Of a stretch of 64,000 nt of DNA, positions 11,439-21,389 are shown in pieces. The stretch spans positions 2,542,001 through 2,606,000 of the forward strand of contig JAFEKR010000005.1 of assembly GCA_019022495.1 (NCBI GenBank), written 5' to 3'. Below the pieces are notes generated by a model. That model was not told the origin of the DNA, ran no database searches, and saw nothing but the letters and a program-made list of their open reading frames with translations. The position numbers and the translations under genes are program-made. This stretch comes from Epichloe hybrida (lineage: Eukaryota > Ascomycota > Sordariomycetes > Hypocreales > Clavicipitaceae). How positions within the stretch are numbered: position 1 is the stretch's first letter; every line of letters begins with the position of its first letter.

Positions 11439-12663
11439 TATAAAATTAATTACCCTAGAAATATATAAAGACCCCCTCCTTAGTAAGTAAAGCATTACTA
11501 AGGTAAATATAATTAGTAAAATAATAACGCTAAAACGCTATTATATAAAAACATATATATAAATACTAATTTAAATAAAGGAAAAGGACTTATATAAGGA
11601 GGTAAATAACCTCTTTAAGATAGGCTATTACTATAGTTACCTTCTCCTTAATTACTACTAAAAAGCCCCTAGTAATAGCTTTAGCCCTAATACTAGTAAT
11701 AACCTTATTATATATAAAATCTAGTATATATAAAATCTAGCTTTATAATAAGTTTTAATTAGAGTTATAGTACCTTATAGCATTATTTTACTATTGATAT
11801 AATATATAAGGAAGAGAGTAAAGGAAATTATAATCAGAAGTGCCTTACCTTAGTGTTATTATCTAGCGCTAATAATATTTACTTAGTAAGGGAAATATAA
11901 GTATTATATAAAGGCTAATAATAGTAATTACTAACCTTATATAAGTAATATCTCTAAGATTATTTAGACCTAACCTTATAGTAATAACCTAAATTACCCT
12001 TACTTATAATACTTACTTAAATATACCTATTATAAGGTATATCTTATAAAGCACTATAAGGCATAGGTATATTAGGCTATAAAGTTAGCGCTTACTAATA
12101 AAGGTAAAGAAGCTTAATATAAACTAGTAATTACTATAAAGATTATAAAGAATTATACCTTATATAACTACCTTTTACCTATCTCTTAATAAAATATAAG
12201 GTTTATAAAGAAGTCCTTAGGGAATACTTTTCTTATTTCTTTATAAGAGATAATAACTTACTAACTATTTACTTAAAGCTAGCTAAGGAATAGAAATAAC
12301 TCTTATAAGCTACACTAAAGCTTAGATAAAAATTAAAGCCTAAATTAGCTATAATATAAGTATAATACTTAGGAGTTAATAAGCTCTCCTAGGAGTAAGC
12401 CTTTTCCTTAGCCTAATTAAGTATATAAAGAGGTATATTAATTAAAATATAAGCTAGTTAATAAAAAGTGCGTTATAAAGGGAAGAAAAGAAAGCCTATA
12501 ATTATTATATTAAGAGATCCTTTATAAGAGGGAAGCATAGGTATAAAAGTAAGAGGGCTTACTTTAATCTTATATTAGATTTACTTACTACTAAAACACT
12601 ATATATCCGCTAGTTAAGGTAATAGTTAGTAATTATAATAGCCTTAACACTAACTAGGGGGTA
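11439..12663 (+). mobile_element. Copia-C 3' LTR remnant joined to LTR-E internal sequence
   Basis: TATAAAATTAATTACC after the polypurine tract at 11438 should begin the copia-C 3' LTR; its far end is not visible. From about 11600 semi-open plus-strand frames appear but match no domain I can name. Positions 12400-12663 recur inverted at 20366-20710, so they are internal sequence of the same element as the LTR that starts at 12664. That LTR is preceded by a G-rich tract, AACTAGGGGG. Confidence 0.45.
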
Positions 12664-13041
12664 TGTTACCTAATAGCAAATATAGTGTCTATAATAAATA
12701 ATATGCGCTTATAACTATATTAAGGGAGCTAAAGATATATATTACTAAACGTAATGAATTATAATAAAAGTATATAATCTCTAATATAATAGCTTTCTCT
12801 ATAAAAGAGAAGCTTTTATCCTTCTATTTATATAATAGAAAATAGCTTTAATTTAATCCTTTCTTCTACCTTTATTATCCTGCTAGGGGATATCTTTTCC
12901 AAGTCACGTGCCTAGCGCACGATAGCTAGTACACCTGTGTTATAAGTGGGGCCTTACATAGCCCTATTGGTCCTAGACTTCTAGAGCTTCAAGCACTTGT
13001 ACAGCTGTTGCAAGCTAGCAGCAGCCCCCTACATTTCAATA
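12664..13041 (+). repeat. LTR-E, left copy (378 bp)
   Basis: It begins TGTTACCTAATAGC right after a G-rich tract and ends TACATTTCAATA. An inverted, 3'-truncated copy lies at 20101-20365, so the gene island is bracketed by inverted LTR-E copies. TATA-like and CACGTG motifs (CACGTG at 12904-12909) are shared with the right copy. The distal third keeps CpA/TpG. Confidence 0.75.
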
Positions 13042-13350
13042 CTAGTACTCCCTCTAGTTAGTTAACAGGGAAACCCTATAGATGGGAAGAAAAACCCTAT
13101 TGTGTCTGTTTTTAGTCTAGTTTTGACCTTGTAGCAGGCCTGCACCACTCGGCAAGTGGCTTGTCGTTAGTGTTCGTTACTAGCCTATGCTGGCCTTATC
13201 CCGTAAGTACTTATATATATAATATAGGAAATATACTTACATTATACTAACTTAAAGCTTTTATATACCTCTAAGTACCTCAAGACTCTTATGGGGAAAA
13301 GGCATAACTAAAGCGCTAGGCATATAACCTATAACATATTAAAAGTATTA
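13042..13350. other. Transitional sequence, no gene seen
   Basis: This is a mixed stretch in which CpA/TpG-containing DNA (GCAGGCCTGCACC, GGCAAGTGGC around 13130-13180) alternates with AT-rich DNA. No frame, LTR end or tandem structure is convincing. It leads into the heptamer array. Confidence 0.5.
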
Positions 13351-13608
13351 AAAATAGAAAATAGAAAATAGAAAATAGAAAATAGAAAATAGAAAATAGA
13401 AAATAGAAAATAGAAAATAGAAAATAGAAAATAGAAAATAGAAAATAGAAAATAGAAAATAGAAAATAGAAAATAGAAAATAGAAAATAGAAAATAGAAA
13501 ATAGAAAATAGAAAATAGAAAATAGAAAATAGAAAATAGAAAATAGAAAATAGAAAATAGAAAATAGAAAATAGAAAATAGAAAATAGAAAATAGAAAAT
13601 AGAAAATA
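13351..13608. repeat. (AAAATAG)n heptamer array, about 37 copies
   Basis: The unit AAAATAG is repeated without visible interruption for about 258 bp and ends in AAAATAATAATAAATG. One strand has no C and the unit contains no CpA or TpG, so RIP cannot mutate it. It lies about 230 bp upstream of the oxidase start codon. It is not a telomere-type repeat. Confidence 0.98.
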
Positions 13609-13841
13609 ATAATAAATGACTCTCTAGGAAAATTATTAAAATGAAAAAGAAGCTATATATAAGCTTTAAGATCTATTAATAAAGAGTAAAAATGAATAGA
13701 GAACCTAATTAACAAAAGGTTTAATAAATAAATAACGTGGGCCTTATAGTATAAGAGCCACACTTTCTATAGGATGATAGCCTTATTTTAATAAAGGGAA
13801 AGCAGGAAGCTACACTTTACGCTGCTTGCCTTCGCCTCGCT
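13609..13841. other. Boundary and presumed 5' region of the oxidase gene
   Basis: AT-rich DNA gives way to balanced sequence at about 13800. The oxidase frame is open upstream to a TAA near 13791, with no other ATG, which decides the start at 13842. No clear core promoter element can be named. Confidence 0.4.
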
Positions 13842-15701
13842 ATGACGCAAAACGCAGACAAAGCTCCGCTTTCCTTGATAAAAGGTCAACACATACTCCG
13901 TATGTATGCAACGAATCTGGGGCTGCCGATCTCTAAAGATGCTGCTACCCCCGTCCCCGCTCGTCGCAGAGAACCAGTTGGTTTCATGAGTTTGCATTCC
14001 GATTCACTGTTCAAGAACGAGGGGCGGAGAGGCATGGCCGCCAACAAGTTGAACGAACTTGCCGAGCGGGGATTCCAGAAGACGGCGATGCCTCCCGCCG
14101 TGCCAGACGAGTTGGAATCGCACAAAGTGTGCATCATCGGTGCTGGCGTTGCGGGGCTTTACATCGCCATGATTTTGGATGATCTTGAAATCCCCAACCT
14201 CACATACCAGATCGTTGAGGCCAGTTCGAGAATTGGCGGGCGGATATATACACACTACTTCAGCGACGATAAAAACGACTACTACGATGTCGGGGCTGCA
14301 AGATTCCCGTATATTCCGCCGATGGCAAGAGCTTTTCATCTATTTGATCGAACTGGTGTTCCATTAATACCGTTTTGCATGAACGGAGGGGAAGTTTGCC
14401 CAAAGTATTTCAATGGCAGATTCTCTAATAGCGATGAAGCTGACCCGCATCATGTTGGCAAGTCCAACGGAGGTTCCGTGCCTGACATTGTTGTAGCTCA
14501 TTGCCGCGACCTTCTAGAGCAAGAGTATGCGCCGTACAAGCAGCATTTAAGAGAGGATTTCAAACGAGGTATTCAAAGGCTTTTGGGAGCCGATGATTTC
14601 AGTATCCGAGAGTATCTCCGTCACGGTGGCCCAGGCGGCACTCGGCCTACATTCGATTTCTTTAGTATTCAATGGATGGAAACTCAGACTGCAAACACTG
14701 GCTTTTTCGATCGCGCCTTTTCCAGGGGCGTTTTAAAATCACACTTTGGGACAGACGTCTCCTGGTGGTGCGTCGACGGAGGTTCCGCACTCCTGACCGA
14801 TTCTATTCAAAAGATGATTAAGCACAAGGTTGAGACAAAGAAACGCGTCACATCCATCGCGATTGATCGAAATAATACAGAATCGACCAATATGTCAGTG
14901 CACATACATGGCGAAGGCGAGCCTCGTGCAGGGTTTAGCACTGTTTTTAACACCACTACCCTGCCTTCGTTATCGCGCATGGATCTCTCCAGTCTGAACT
15001 TGCATCCTTCACAATGTGAGGCGATCCGCACCATACATTACCGAGACTCGGCCAAAGTTGCTGTCAAATTCAAATATGCATGGTGGTTTGTTCACTGTGG
15101 AATTAGCGGCGGCACAGCCACGACTGACTTGCCTCTACGCGTATGCGTGTATCCGGCGCACAATGTCCTTGACAACTCTGGCGGGCCGGCGGTGCTTCTC
15201 GCATCCTATTCTCAGGGTCAGGATGCGAGCCGTATTACAACCCTTATCAACAAGTCCGGTATTGGTGGGGAGCCACTGATCGATTTAATTTTAAGGGATC
15301 TGGCTACACTACATGCCAAGCATATGACATACGAAATGATCAAAGATGCGTACTCCGGCGAGTACCACGCCTACTCGTGGGGGCTTGACCCTTATGCTTT
15401 CGGCGGGTACGCATCATTCGGGCCTTCGCAGTTCAGGAACCTTTATCCCTTTTTAACCCGTCCCGCAGCACAAGGAAAATTTCATATTGTTGGCGAAGCA
15501 GTCAGCATCTGGCAGGGGTGGATTGTCGGAGCTTTAGACAGTGCTTATAGTGCCGTATTTAAGTTTCTTCGTTCATATGATATGCAAGACGCGATTGAGA
15601 AGCTCAAGGAGAATTGGGGCCATAATGACGAGCTCGATGCTGAATTATGGATCACCGAAGGCATTGAACTTGAGTTAGGCAATAACAACAACAATTGCTA
15701 G
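13842..15701 (+). CDS. FAD-dependent amine / L-amino-acid oxidase-like protein
   Basis: This is a 619-residue uninterrupted flavoprotein of the flavin amine oxidase superfamily (L-amino-acid oxidases, monoamine oxidases). Family members oxidise an amine or L-amino acid to the imine and then the 2-oxo acid, with NH3 and H2O2. The N-terminal FAD-binding Rossmann motif is HKVCIIGAGVAG (G100-x-G102-x-x-G105), with the ribose-binding Glu at about 126 and the EASSRIGGR signature at 126-134. GAARFP lies at 151-156. The C-terminal FAD/substrate motif is VGEAVSIWQGWIVGALDSA, about 550-568. There is no N-terminal hydrophobic signal and no C-terminal SKL, so a cytosolic location is likely. The ~95 residues before the Rossmann fold are poorly conserved in general, and Met49 is an alternative start. 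Base and codon use are balanced and no RIP stops occur. It is convergent with the dehydrogenase downstream. The substrate cannot be read from sequence. Confidence 0.9.
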   Translation: MTQNADKAPLSLIKGQHILRMYATNLGLPISKDAATPVPARRREPVGFMSLHSDSLFKNEGRRGMAANKLNELAERGFQKTAMPPAVPDELESHKVCIIGAGVAGLYIAMILDDLEIPNLTYQIVEASSRIGGRIYTHYFSDDKNDYYDVGAARFPYIPPMARAFHLFDRTGVPLIPFCMNGGEVCPKYFNGRFSNSDEADPHHVGKSNGGSVPDIVVAHCRDLLEQEYAPYKQHLREDFKRGIQRLLGADDFSIREYLRHGGPGGTRPTFDFFSIQWMETQTANTGFFDRAFSRGVLKSHFGTDVSWWCVDGGSALLTDSIQKMIKHKVETKKRVTSIAIDRNNTESTNMSVHIHGEGEPRAGFSTVFNTTTLPSLSRMDLSSLNLHPSQCEAIRTIHYRDSAKVAVKFKYAWWFVHCGISGGTATTDLPLRVCVYPAHNVLDNSGGPAVLLASYSQGQDASRITTLINKSGIGGEPLIDLILRDLATLHAKHMTYEMIKDAYSGEYHAYSWGLDPYAFGGYASFGPSQFRNLYPFLTRPAAQGKFHIVGEAVSIWQGWIVGALDSAYSAVFKFLRSYDMQDAIEKLKENWGHNDELDAELWITEGIELELGNNNNNC

Positions 15702-16215
15702 AAGGGAAATTGTTAAGAAGCGTACAAGAAGCTAGGTTTCACTGCCAAAAACAAACCCTAGCAAGAGGAAGAAAGAAAATACTTGGTCCTTGTTCGTCCT
15801 GTTTCAACACAAATCCGGGTATTGAAACCACTGTTACTCATTACGTGGTTCATAATTATTTGCATCTGTCAGGGCTGGTGTCAGGGCCGGAGTAATCATT
15901 CCACACAGATATGACGTATTGAGTGAGACATTGGAGAATTGAGCCCATTCATAGGAAGAAGACGGGTCTCATCATTACGGTCAGGCATCGCCAATCAAAT
16001 ATTATCGGAGTCGAGGGCTTCAATTCGATACAATCAATGTGTGTAAGTTGCTGTATGAGTCAACATGGTCTCGCAAGTCAACACCAGGAGCTGTGCGAGG
16101 TGAGTCAGCTTACTGCGTCGTTTTATTTAATATCAGAAAGTGTCTACATAAATGTCAAAGTGGCAAAAGAATGCCTTCTTTGTCCGTCAAGGTGATAGGT
16201 GATGGCTCGGCTGGC
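15702..16215. other. Convergent intergenic region, no gene
   Basis: About 514 bp lie between the two convergent stop codons. Short open frames exist on the plus strand but have no domain, no neighbour logic and no supporting start context. The stretch should hold both 3' untranslated regions. Composition is balanced, with no RIP. Confidence 0.6.
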
Positions 16216-17495
16216 CTAGTACCCATCCTCTCTGCTTACAACGTTCTTCAGTCGCTCTCCTTGACTCAATCTGTCTAGATTCAATTCCAAAATATCCATA
16301 ACTCTCCCACCGTACCCTGTCGATGCACCACTAATATGCGGTGTAATTATCACATTCTTCGCGGTCCAGAGCGGATGCCCCTCCGCCAGCGGCTCTGGTT
16401 CCGTGACGTCCAGAGCGGCACCTCTGATCACCCCGTCGTTCAGCGCCCGCACCAAGTCATCAGTGTTAATGACGGGGCCACGGGATATATTTGCAATAAA
16501 AGTTCTGCTGCTTCCCAAAACATTGAACTCGGATTGGGTGATGAGCCCTCGTGTTGCGCCTGTTAGTGGGGTTGCTACAACTAACAGATCGAGACCCGAG
16601 CGAAGGAAGTGATGCAAATCTTCGGTTGAACTACCAAAGAACCATTGACTTGGTAGGGTGCCGTCTGCGTCTCCCAGCCCAGGAGGCGCATAGGAGTCGT
16701 CCCGACGTGACTCGAGGGTAGGGCGTGCATGTAGCGTATAGGCATAGACATCCATACCAAGTGCTTTGGCAACGCGGGCTATCTGTCGGCCAATGCTGCC
16801 ATATCCTAGTATCCCACTGGGAAATCAATGCCAGTGAGCATGTATGCAGCTAGTAGGACATGTACAACTTACACTCGCTTACCCACAGAGTCATCGGATA
16901 TTTCGTCGAGCTTATTCCAGTTGCAATGCCGCTGCTGCAGCAAATATTTTGGAACTAGAACCAAACAAAAGTGAAAATATTAGCCTCACTTTAACAGCAT
17001 ATAGTGACAGTTGTGATTATGAACTTACTGTTGTGTTGCCATGCGAGAAATGTAGTAATCACCCACTCGGCGACCGGAGGTCTGCCAGATTCATCAGTCC
17101 TCGTCGTTACCTCCGCCCATCTCGCCTCAAATAACTCACCCATGCACCCCACTAGCAGTACAAAAAGTTATGTTCATATTCTTAAACATAGGCTTCTTTA
17201 CGATTTGCTCTGCTCCCGCAGTCCATAGCTGCACATATTGTAGCCGAGGCGCTTGCGCCGCGTCGGGTAGTTCACCCTGTGTAACGAGAATCGTGACATC
17301 CTTCCATGGCTGCTCCTGGTCTTCCTCACTGTCTTGAGGACTGGTCCACAGCTGCTTACGGACTTCAATTGCGAGCTCAGGAAAGCGCGCTTGAATGTTG
17401 GCGACATGTGCGGGCGGGGGCGGGACACGCCAGGGGCCTAATATCAGCAGTTTGTGGCCCTTCAACGATTTGTTAAGATCAGGTTGGTTAAGCAT
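16216..17495 (-). CDS. D-2-hydroxyacid dehydrogenase, NAD(P)-dependent, four exons
   Basis: Exons (minus strand): 17140-17495, 17029-17081, 16873-16954, 16216-16816. The three introns of 58, 74 and 56 nt all run GT(GAGT/AAGT)...AG. The joined frame gives 363 residues, normal for the family. These enzymes reduce a 2-oxo acid to a D-2-hydroxy acid with NAD(P)H (D-LDH, glyoxylate/hydroxypyruvate reductase type). Visible signatures are GVHG-PPVAEWV at about 116-126 and the nucleotide fold VGILGYGSIGRQIA (G168-x-G170-x-x-G173). The catalytic Arg is in ANISRGPVI (about R276), Glu in LDVTEPEPL (about 303-305), and His in ITPHISG (about H324); all are present. The frame extends to a TTG at 17501, but the first ATG is at 17495. 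The gene is intact, RIP-free and tail-to-tail with the oxidase. The exact substrate is not inferable. Confidence 0.92.
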
Positions 17496-18364
17496 CGTCA
17501 AATCTGTTTTTTTTTTGTAAAGATATGTCTAATCTGTCGTCGACTCGAGCTTCGAATATATTTACCGTTGTCCGTACAATCGTGAGAGGTCGATCAAAGG
17601 GACAGCGAACAGCAATATTCGAGGATGAAGAGAGTATTGTCGGGCGTGTTACCTTTCTGAATATGCTGTCGACAATTAATAATAAATCCTTCTTGATCAT
17701 TTGGCCCAATTTTCACAGGTCAGCTTGCATGACTCACCTGCGTAACTGGTGGCTCGTAGGAGAGGCTTTCATCTCCGGTGCATAGTAATCAGTGATGAAA
17801 CACTGGAGGGAGTTGGTCACCGACATACAGGCTTTAAATGGAGTATGGCTGCTCATTCGTCTACAGTCATTCATGCCACGTACACCCACTGTATCAGTAC
17901 CCAAACGTGCCGTGCCATCTCGGACAGATATGGCCCAAGTACCGCAGAATACGGCATTTGTAATTCGGGCCGATCGGAAAATGTGCTCGATACGTCGAAG
18001 TAGCGTGATAATTGCTCATGTAGTAGTGCCCAGCTTCCAATATGAAGTCAAGATTGGAAGGCAACGTGCCTGAGAGGGTAGGTAGTCGAAATTTCAATAG
18101 TTTCATCATAAGAAACTGTATTAATCAAGACCTCGGTTGCGCGAAGGACACTGGCCCGTTAAATTGCCGACACATTGATTACTTAGTTTATTCATCTTAC
18201 AATGGTCCGGTATTTTCGCCTATAAAACAAAACTGCATTAACTCGGCCAGGAGACTGTTTTTTTGGCGATGAAACAACGGTCCGTCCAGAAGTAAGTGGC
18301 GAGTGGCACAAAATTCACTATTTTCCTAGAAATGTCATGGCCAAAACTCTAACAATACAAGACA
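17496..18364. other. Unassigned non-RIP region with overlapping open frames
   Basis: This is the upstream region of the dehydrogenase plus about 600 bp of balanced DNA. Several frames are open for 70-95 codons on both strands (+17525-17785, +17749-18003, +17792-18073, -17894-18109). A minus-strand frame at about 17735-17990, containing NAVFCGTWAISVRDGTARLG, looks the most protein-like, but a TGA cuts it off upstream and no family is recognisable. It could be a decayed gene of the same cluster, a spliced gene missed by eye, or chance. A T9 run at about 17507-17516 lies just upstream of the dehydrogenase start. Confidence 0.35.
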
Positions 18365-20085
18365 TTATAGCTGAAATACGTCAGATAACAACATTTCCTT
18401 CATGCCTTTCAGATAGGAAGTGACTGGAAAGTGGGAGCTTAAAGTAATACACGTACAGTGGGGTAGCGAAAGTCTGGATAACCACGAAAATTGACCCCAT
18501 CGGGCGAATTGACCTCGTAATTTAATTGCCTCGCCGCACACGCAATTTTGACTCCAATCTATTGTAAATTACATGCTTATGATAGGAATTAATTCCTCTT
18601 TTATCTAGGAGGCCTAATACTTCGTGTACTACCCTCTAGCGTGCATAGTAGCTGCGATTTGGCGTGGTATTGATTCTATAAGCTAATTTATAATATTCTC
18701 TTTAATTTACTCCTAACCTTTAATAGTAGCTTTATAGAGCTTTTCTAGACTATAATTCAAAGTTATTATTAAAGCTAGTTCTAGATATTACTTTGTGATT
18801 TCTTCTTTTATAAGTTTCTAGAGGTTCTTAATAGGATTAAGGTTAGGCGAATATAGCGGCTAATTCACTAATTTAACCGCGTTTTTATTAGCCTATTCCT
18901 TTAACCACTCTTATATAATTTAAGCTTTGTAAGTTAGAGCGTTATCTTAAGTAAATATATAACCTAGTTTAGTAATAGTTAAAAGCTACTCTTAAAGGTA
19001 TTCTAAGATTTAGCGTGCTATAATACTACTATACGCTACTTAATAGTCTCTATGAAGCGCGTATAATAAAGTGTAATGGTTAAATATAATAATGCCCTAG
19101 AATATTTATAAATGCCTTATTAGCTTTATTTAAGGTTAAATATATTATAGAAGAAGTTACTTAGTCTAGAAAAGTAAGTTATAGGAGTTATAGCTGTTTT
19201 TATGTATATACTTAATTATAATAAACCTATTTCTAACGCTCCCCTTTTCCACGTTTAATTATGCTTTTATCTAAAAAGATCTAATACTACTAAAAAGATA
19301 GTAACTTATGTAAATACTTATATGTAAATTTAAGCCTTTTTTCAGCTACTTCTAGTGATAATTTAGGTTATTAAAGTGCCTTTTAGTGCTAAATACTCTC
19401 TTTTATAAGGAACCTTTGTAAAGTAGTTATAGAATAGTTAAGACTAGCCTATTAAACTAGATCTTTATTCTTTATAAAAGGATTACTTTGTATCTAAAGA
19501 AAGATATGCCTTTTATTATATATCCTAAGTTTTAGTGGCTAGCTAGGGCGTGGCAAAGACTTAGCTAATATTTAGGTTTAATAGCGTTAACAAATACTAT
19601 ACGCAGTTATAAGGGGAATACCCTCTTTCTCCGCAATCTCTTTACCTATTATGCCTGAATTAAAGGCTAATATAACTCTAGTCCTCTTATAAGGACTATA
19701 TTTAACTCTAGGCGTAATTAGAGGCATTTTCGTTAAGATACATATAAGTTAAGTTAATAATGTAGACGGAAGGTGACGCGATTTTTCGTGATGCTAGGTG
19801 GGGTCGCGTTTCATTATCCTCACATCTGCACCCTCACTGTACCATTTACCATGTTCATGTAGTGATATTCCACACTCCAGGTAAGAAAGCGTGAAATTAC
19901 AGGCCTAATGAGCGTCCCCATATTCCAGGCAAAATTGGTCAATGAATAGGCCGAAGACATCTTGCCATTAGGCCCGAAACGATTTGGCTGTTCCTTTTGA
20001 ACATCTTTCATTACGTCTGCATTGAGATGTCGCGTTAACAAAAGTTCATGAGAATACCTTGCCCCTTTTGACTTAACAGGATACT
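18365..20085 (-). pseudogene. MFS transporter fragment, split by a mariner element
   Basis: The right piece (19842-about 20085) reads RHLNADVMKDVQKEQ, then RFGPNGKMSSAYSLTN, NMGTLIRPVISRFLTW, and YHYMNMVNG. This is the C-terminal-half pattern of fungal major facilitator transporters (FGPxG.x.QAYxLxN, GxLIGPxxxGxL, GYYYMN). At 19840-19841 a TA dinucleotide begins a mariner insertion. If the mariner and one TA are ignored, the frame continues open from 18453 down to a TAA at 18365. No RIP stops are seen. The N-terminal half is missing to the right, where AT-rich repeat begins, so this is a fragment even without the insertion. Its place beside the oxidase and dehydrogenase suggests a cluster transporter. 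Confidence 0.6.
18456..19839 (-). mobile_element. Tc1/mariner-type DNA transposon, RIP-inactivated
   Basis: The element is about 1384 bp between TA dinucleotides (18454-18455 and 19840-19841). It has imperfect terminal inverted repeats: CAGTGGGGTAGCGAAAG at the left and CAGTGAGGGTGCAGATG at the right, with GACCCCA shared further in. The minus-strand transposase relic shows DNALTYKA at about 18940 and PLYSPNLNPIKNL at about 18820-18855, the DDE signature PPYSPDLNPIENLW. The catalytic Glu is AAG (18827-18829) and the Asp of SPDLNP is AAC (18842-18844); both changes are TpG to TpA. The interior is RIPed, while the outer ~200 bp left and ~80 bp right are not. Confidence 0.85.
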
Positions 20086-20100
20086 CCTAATAAGGAATTG

Positions 20101-20365
20101 GATATCGCGCGTTAGGCACGTGACTTAGGAAAAGATGTCCCCTAGCAGGATAATAAAGGTAGAAAAAGGATTGGATTTAAGCTATCTTCTCTTATATAAA
20201 TAGAAGGATAAAAGCTTCTTATTTATAAAGAGAGTAGTTATAGTAAAAATTATAAACTTTGAATATAATTTATAACGTTTAGTAATATGCATTTTTAGCT
20301 CCCCTAATATAGTTATAAGTATATATTATTTATTATAAACACTATATTTATTATTAGGTTATACA
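20101..20365 (-). repeat. LTR-E, right copy, truncated
   Basis: This is the inverse complement of 12664-about 12925: the right edge AGGTTATACA mirrors TGTTACCT, and the left edge retains GGCACGTGAC. The last third of the LTR is missing at the junction with the transporter fragment, so the break that joined gene island and repeat removed both the LTR end and the transporter's N-terminal half. Confidence 0.75.
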
Positions 20366-21389
20366 CCCTTTAGTTAGTATTAAGGTTATTCAGATTACTA
20401 ATTATTATCTTAATAAGGAAATATATAGTATTTTATAGTATATAAATTTAATATAAGGTAAAAGTAAGCTCTCTTACTTTTATACTATACTTCCCTTTAG
20501 TAAAAGCTTTTTTAATATAATAATTATAGGCTTTCTTTCTTACCTTTATAATATACTTTTTATTAACTAGCTTATATTTTAATTAATATAACTTCTAATA
20601 TATATACTTAGGCTAAAGAAAATTTTTACTCCTAGAAGGGCTTAATTACTCTTTAGTATATAGCTTATATTATAGCTAACTTAGTCTTAAATAATTATTT
20701 TGGCCCAAGTATAGCTTACAATAATTCTTTACCCCCCTTAGCTAGTCTTAAGGTACTTACTAAAGAGCTTTCTCTAGCTAGTTTTAAGTAGCTTACTTGT
20801 TACATGCAGGTTTAGCACGATAAGGGGCGAATGCGTTAGAGGGGCTAACGGATTTATAATTTAAAGTTATTCTAAGTTAACTTATAAAAGCTACTATAAG
20901 GTATAGTGTAAGATATTAGAAGTAAGTTAATTTATACTATAAAAGTCTTCATCTAGTCTTATACTAGCTATCTTTATACTCTACTATATAATAAGTACTA
21001 GGCACACCTAAAAGATAACTATCCTAGTTGTTATTAGTTAAACTATAACTAAATTTAGTCTTTAGTTAGCTAAGCTTATTAAGAAAAAAGAATTATTAAA
21101 ATTATAGAAAAGAAATTTTTTTTACAGTAACTACTACTATGTATTATATAAACTTTATAGCATTATATCTCCCTTAATATCTCTTCTAGAATTATCATAT
21201 TAAATAATATATGTATCTTACCTAAAATTAGTTACTTAGTTTTACTATATTTTATTATTTTCTATTACTAATTACTCCTGTTTTTAGTAAATTATTAAAT
21301 TCTATTTTACTAACTATTTTTATTTTATTCTAGTCTAAATCTAAATTCTTACCTTATTATCTAATATGTTTTAATTTCTTATTTTAGTG
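20366..21389 (-). mobile_element. LTR-E internal sequence and unassigned repeat
   Basis: 20366-about 20710 is the inverted counterpart of 12400-12663 and adjoining sequence. The rest is RIP-saturated with no assignable domain. A short CpG/TpG-bearing patch at about 20798-20855 (TGTTACATGCAGG ... GGGGCTAACGGA) stands out but lacks a matching LTR end or TSD. Confidence 0.45.

Noticed and set aside
13351..13608. Possible telomere or interstitial telomeric repeat
   Set aside because: The unit AAAATAG is not the TTAGGG-type fungal telomere repeat, and genes and repeats continue on both sides.
13886..14339. Open frames antisense to the oxidase
   Set aside because: They are shadows of the strong plus-strand frame, with no domain and no conserved motif.
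16336..16612. Plus-strand frames over the dehydrogenase
   Set aside because: They are antisense shadows of exon 4, which carries the full catalytic set on the minus strand.
17136..17501. Dehydrogenase exon 1 as a stand-alone 121-residue protein starting at 17501
   Set aside because: The codon at 17501 is TTG, and the frame ends at a TGA inside an intron; splicing joins it to three more exons.
20798..20855. Short non-RIPed patch as another solo LTR
   Set aside because: It has a TGTTAC start, but no CA end and no target duplication could be found.
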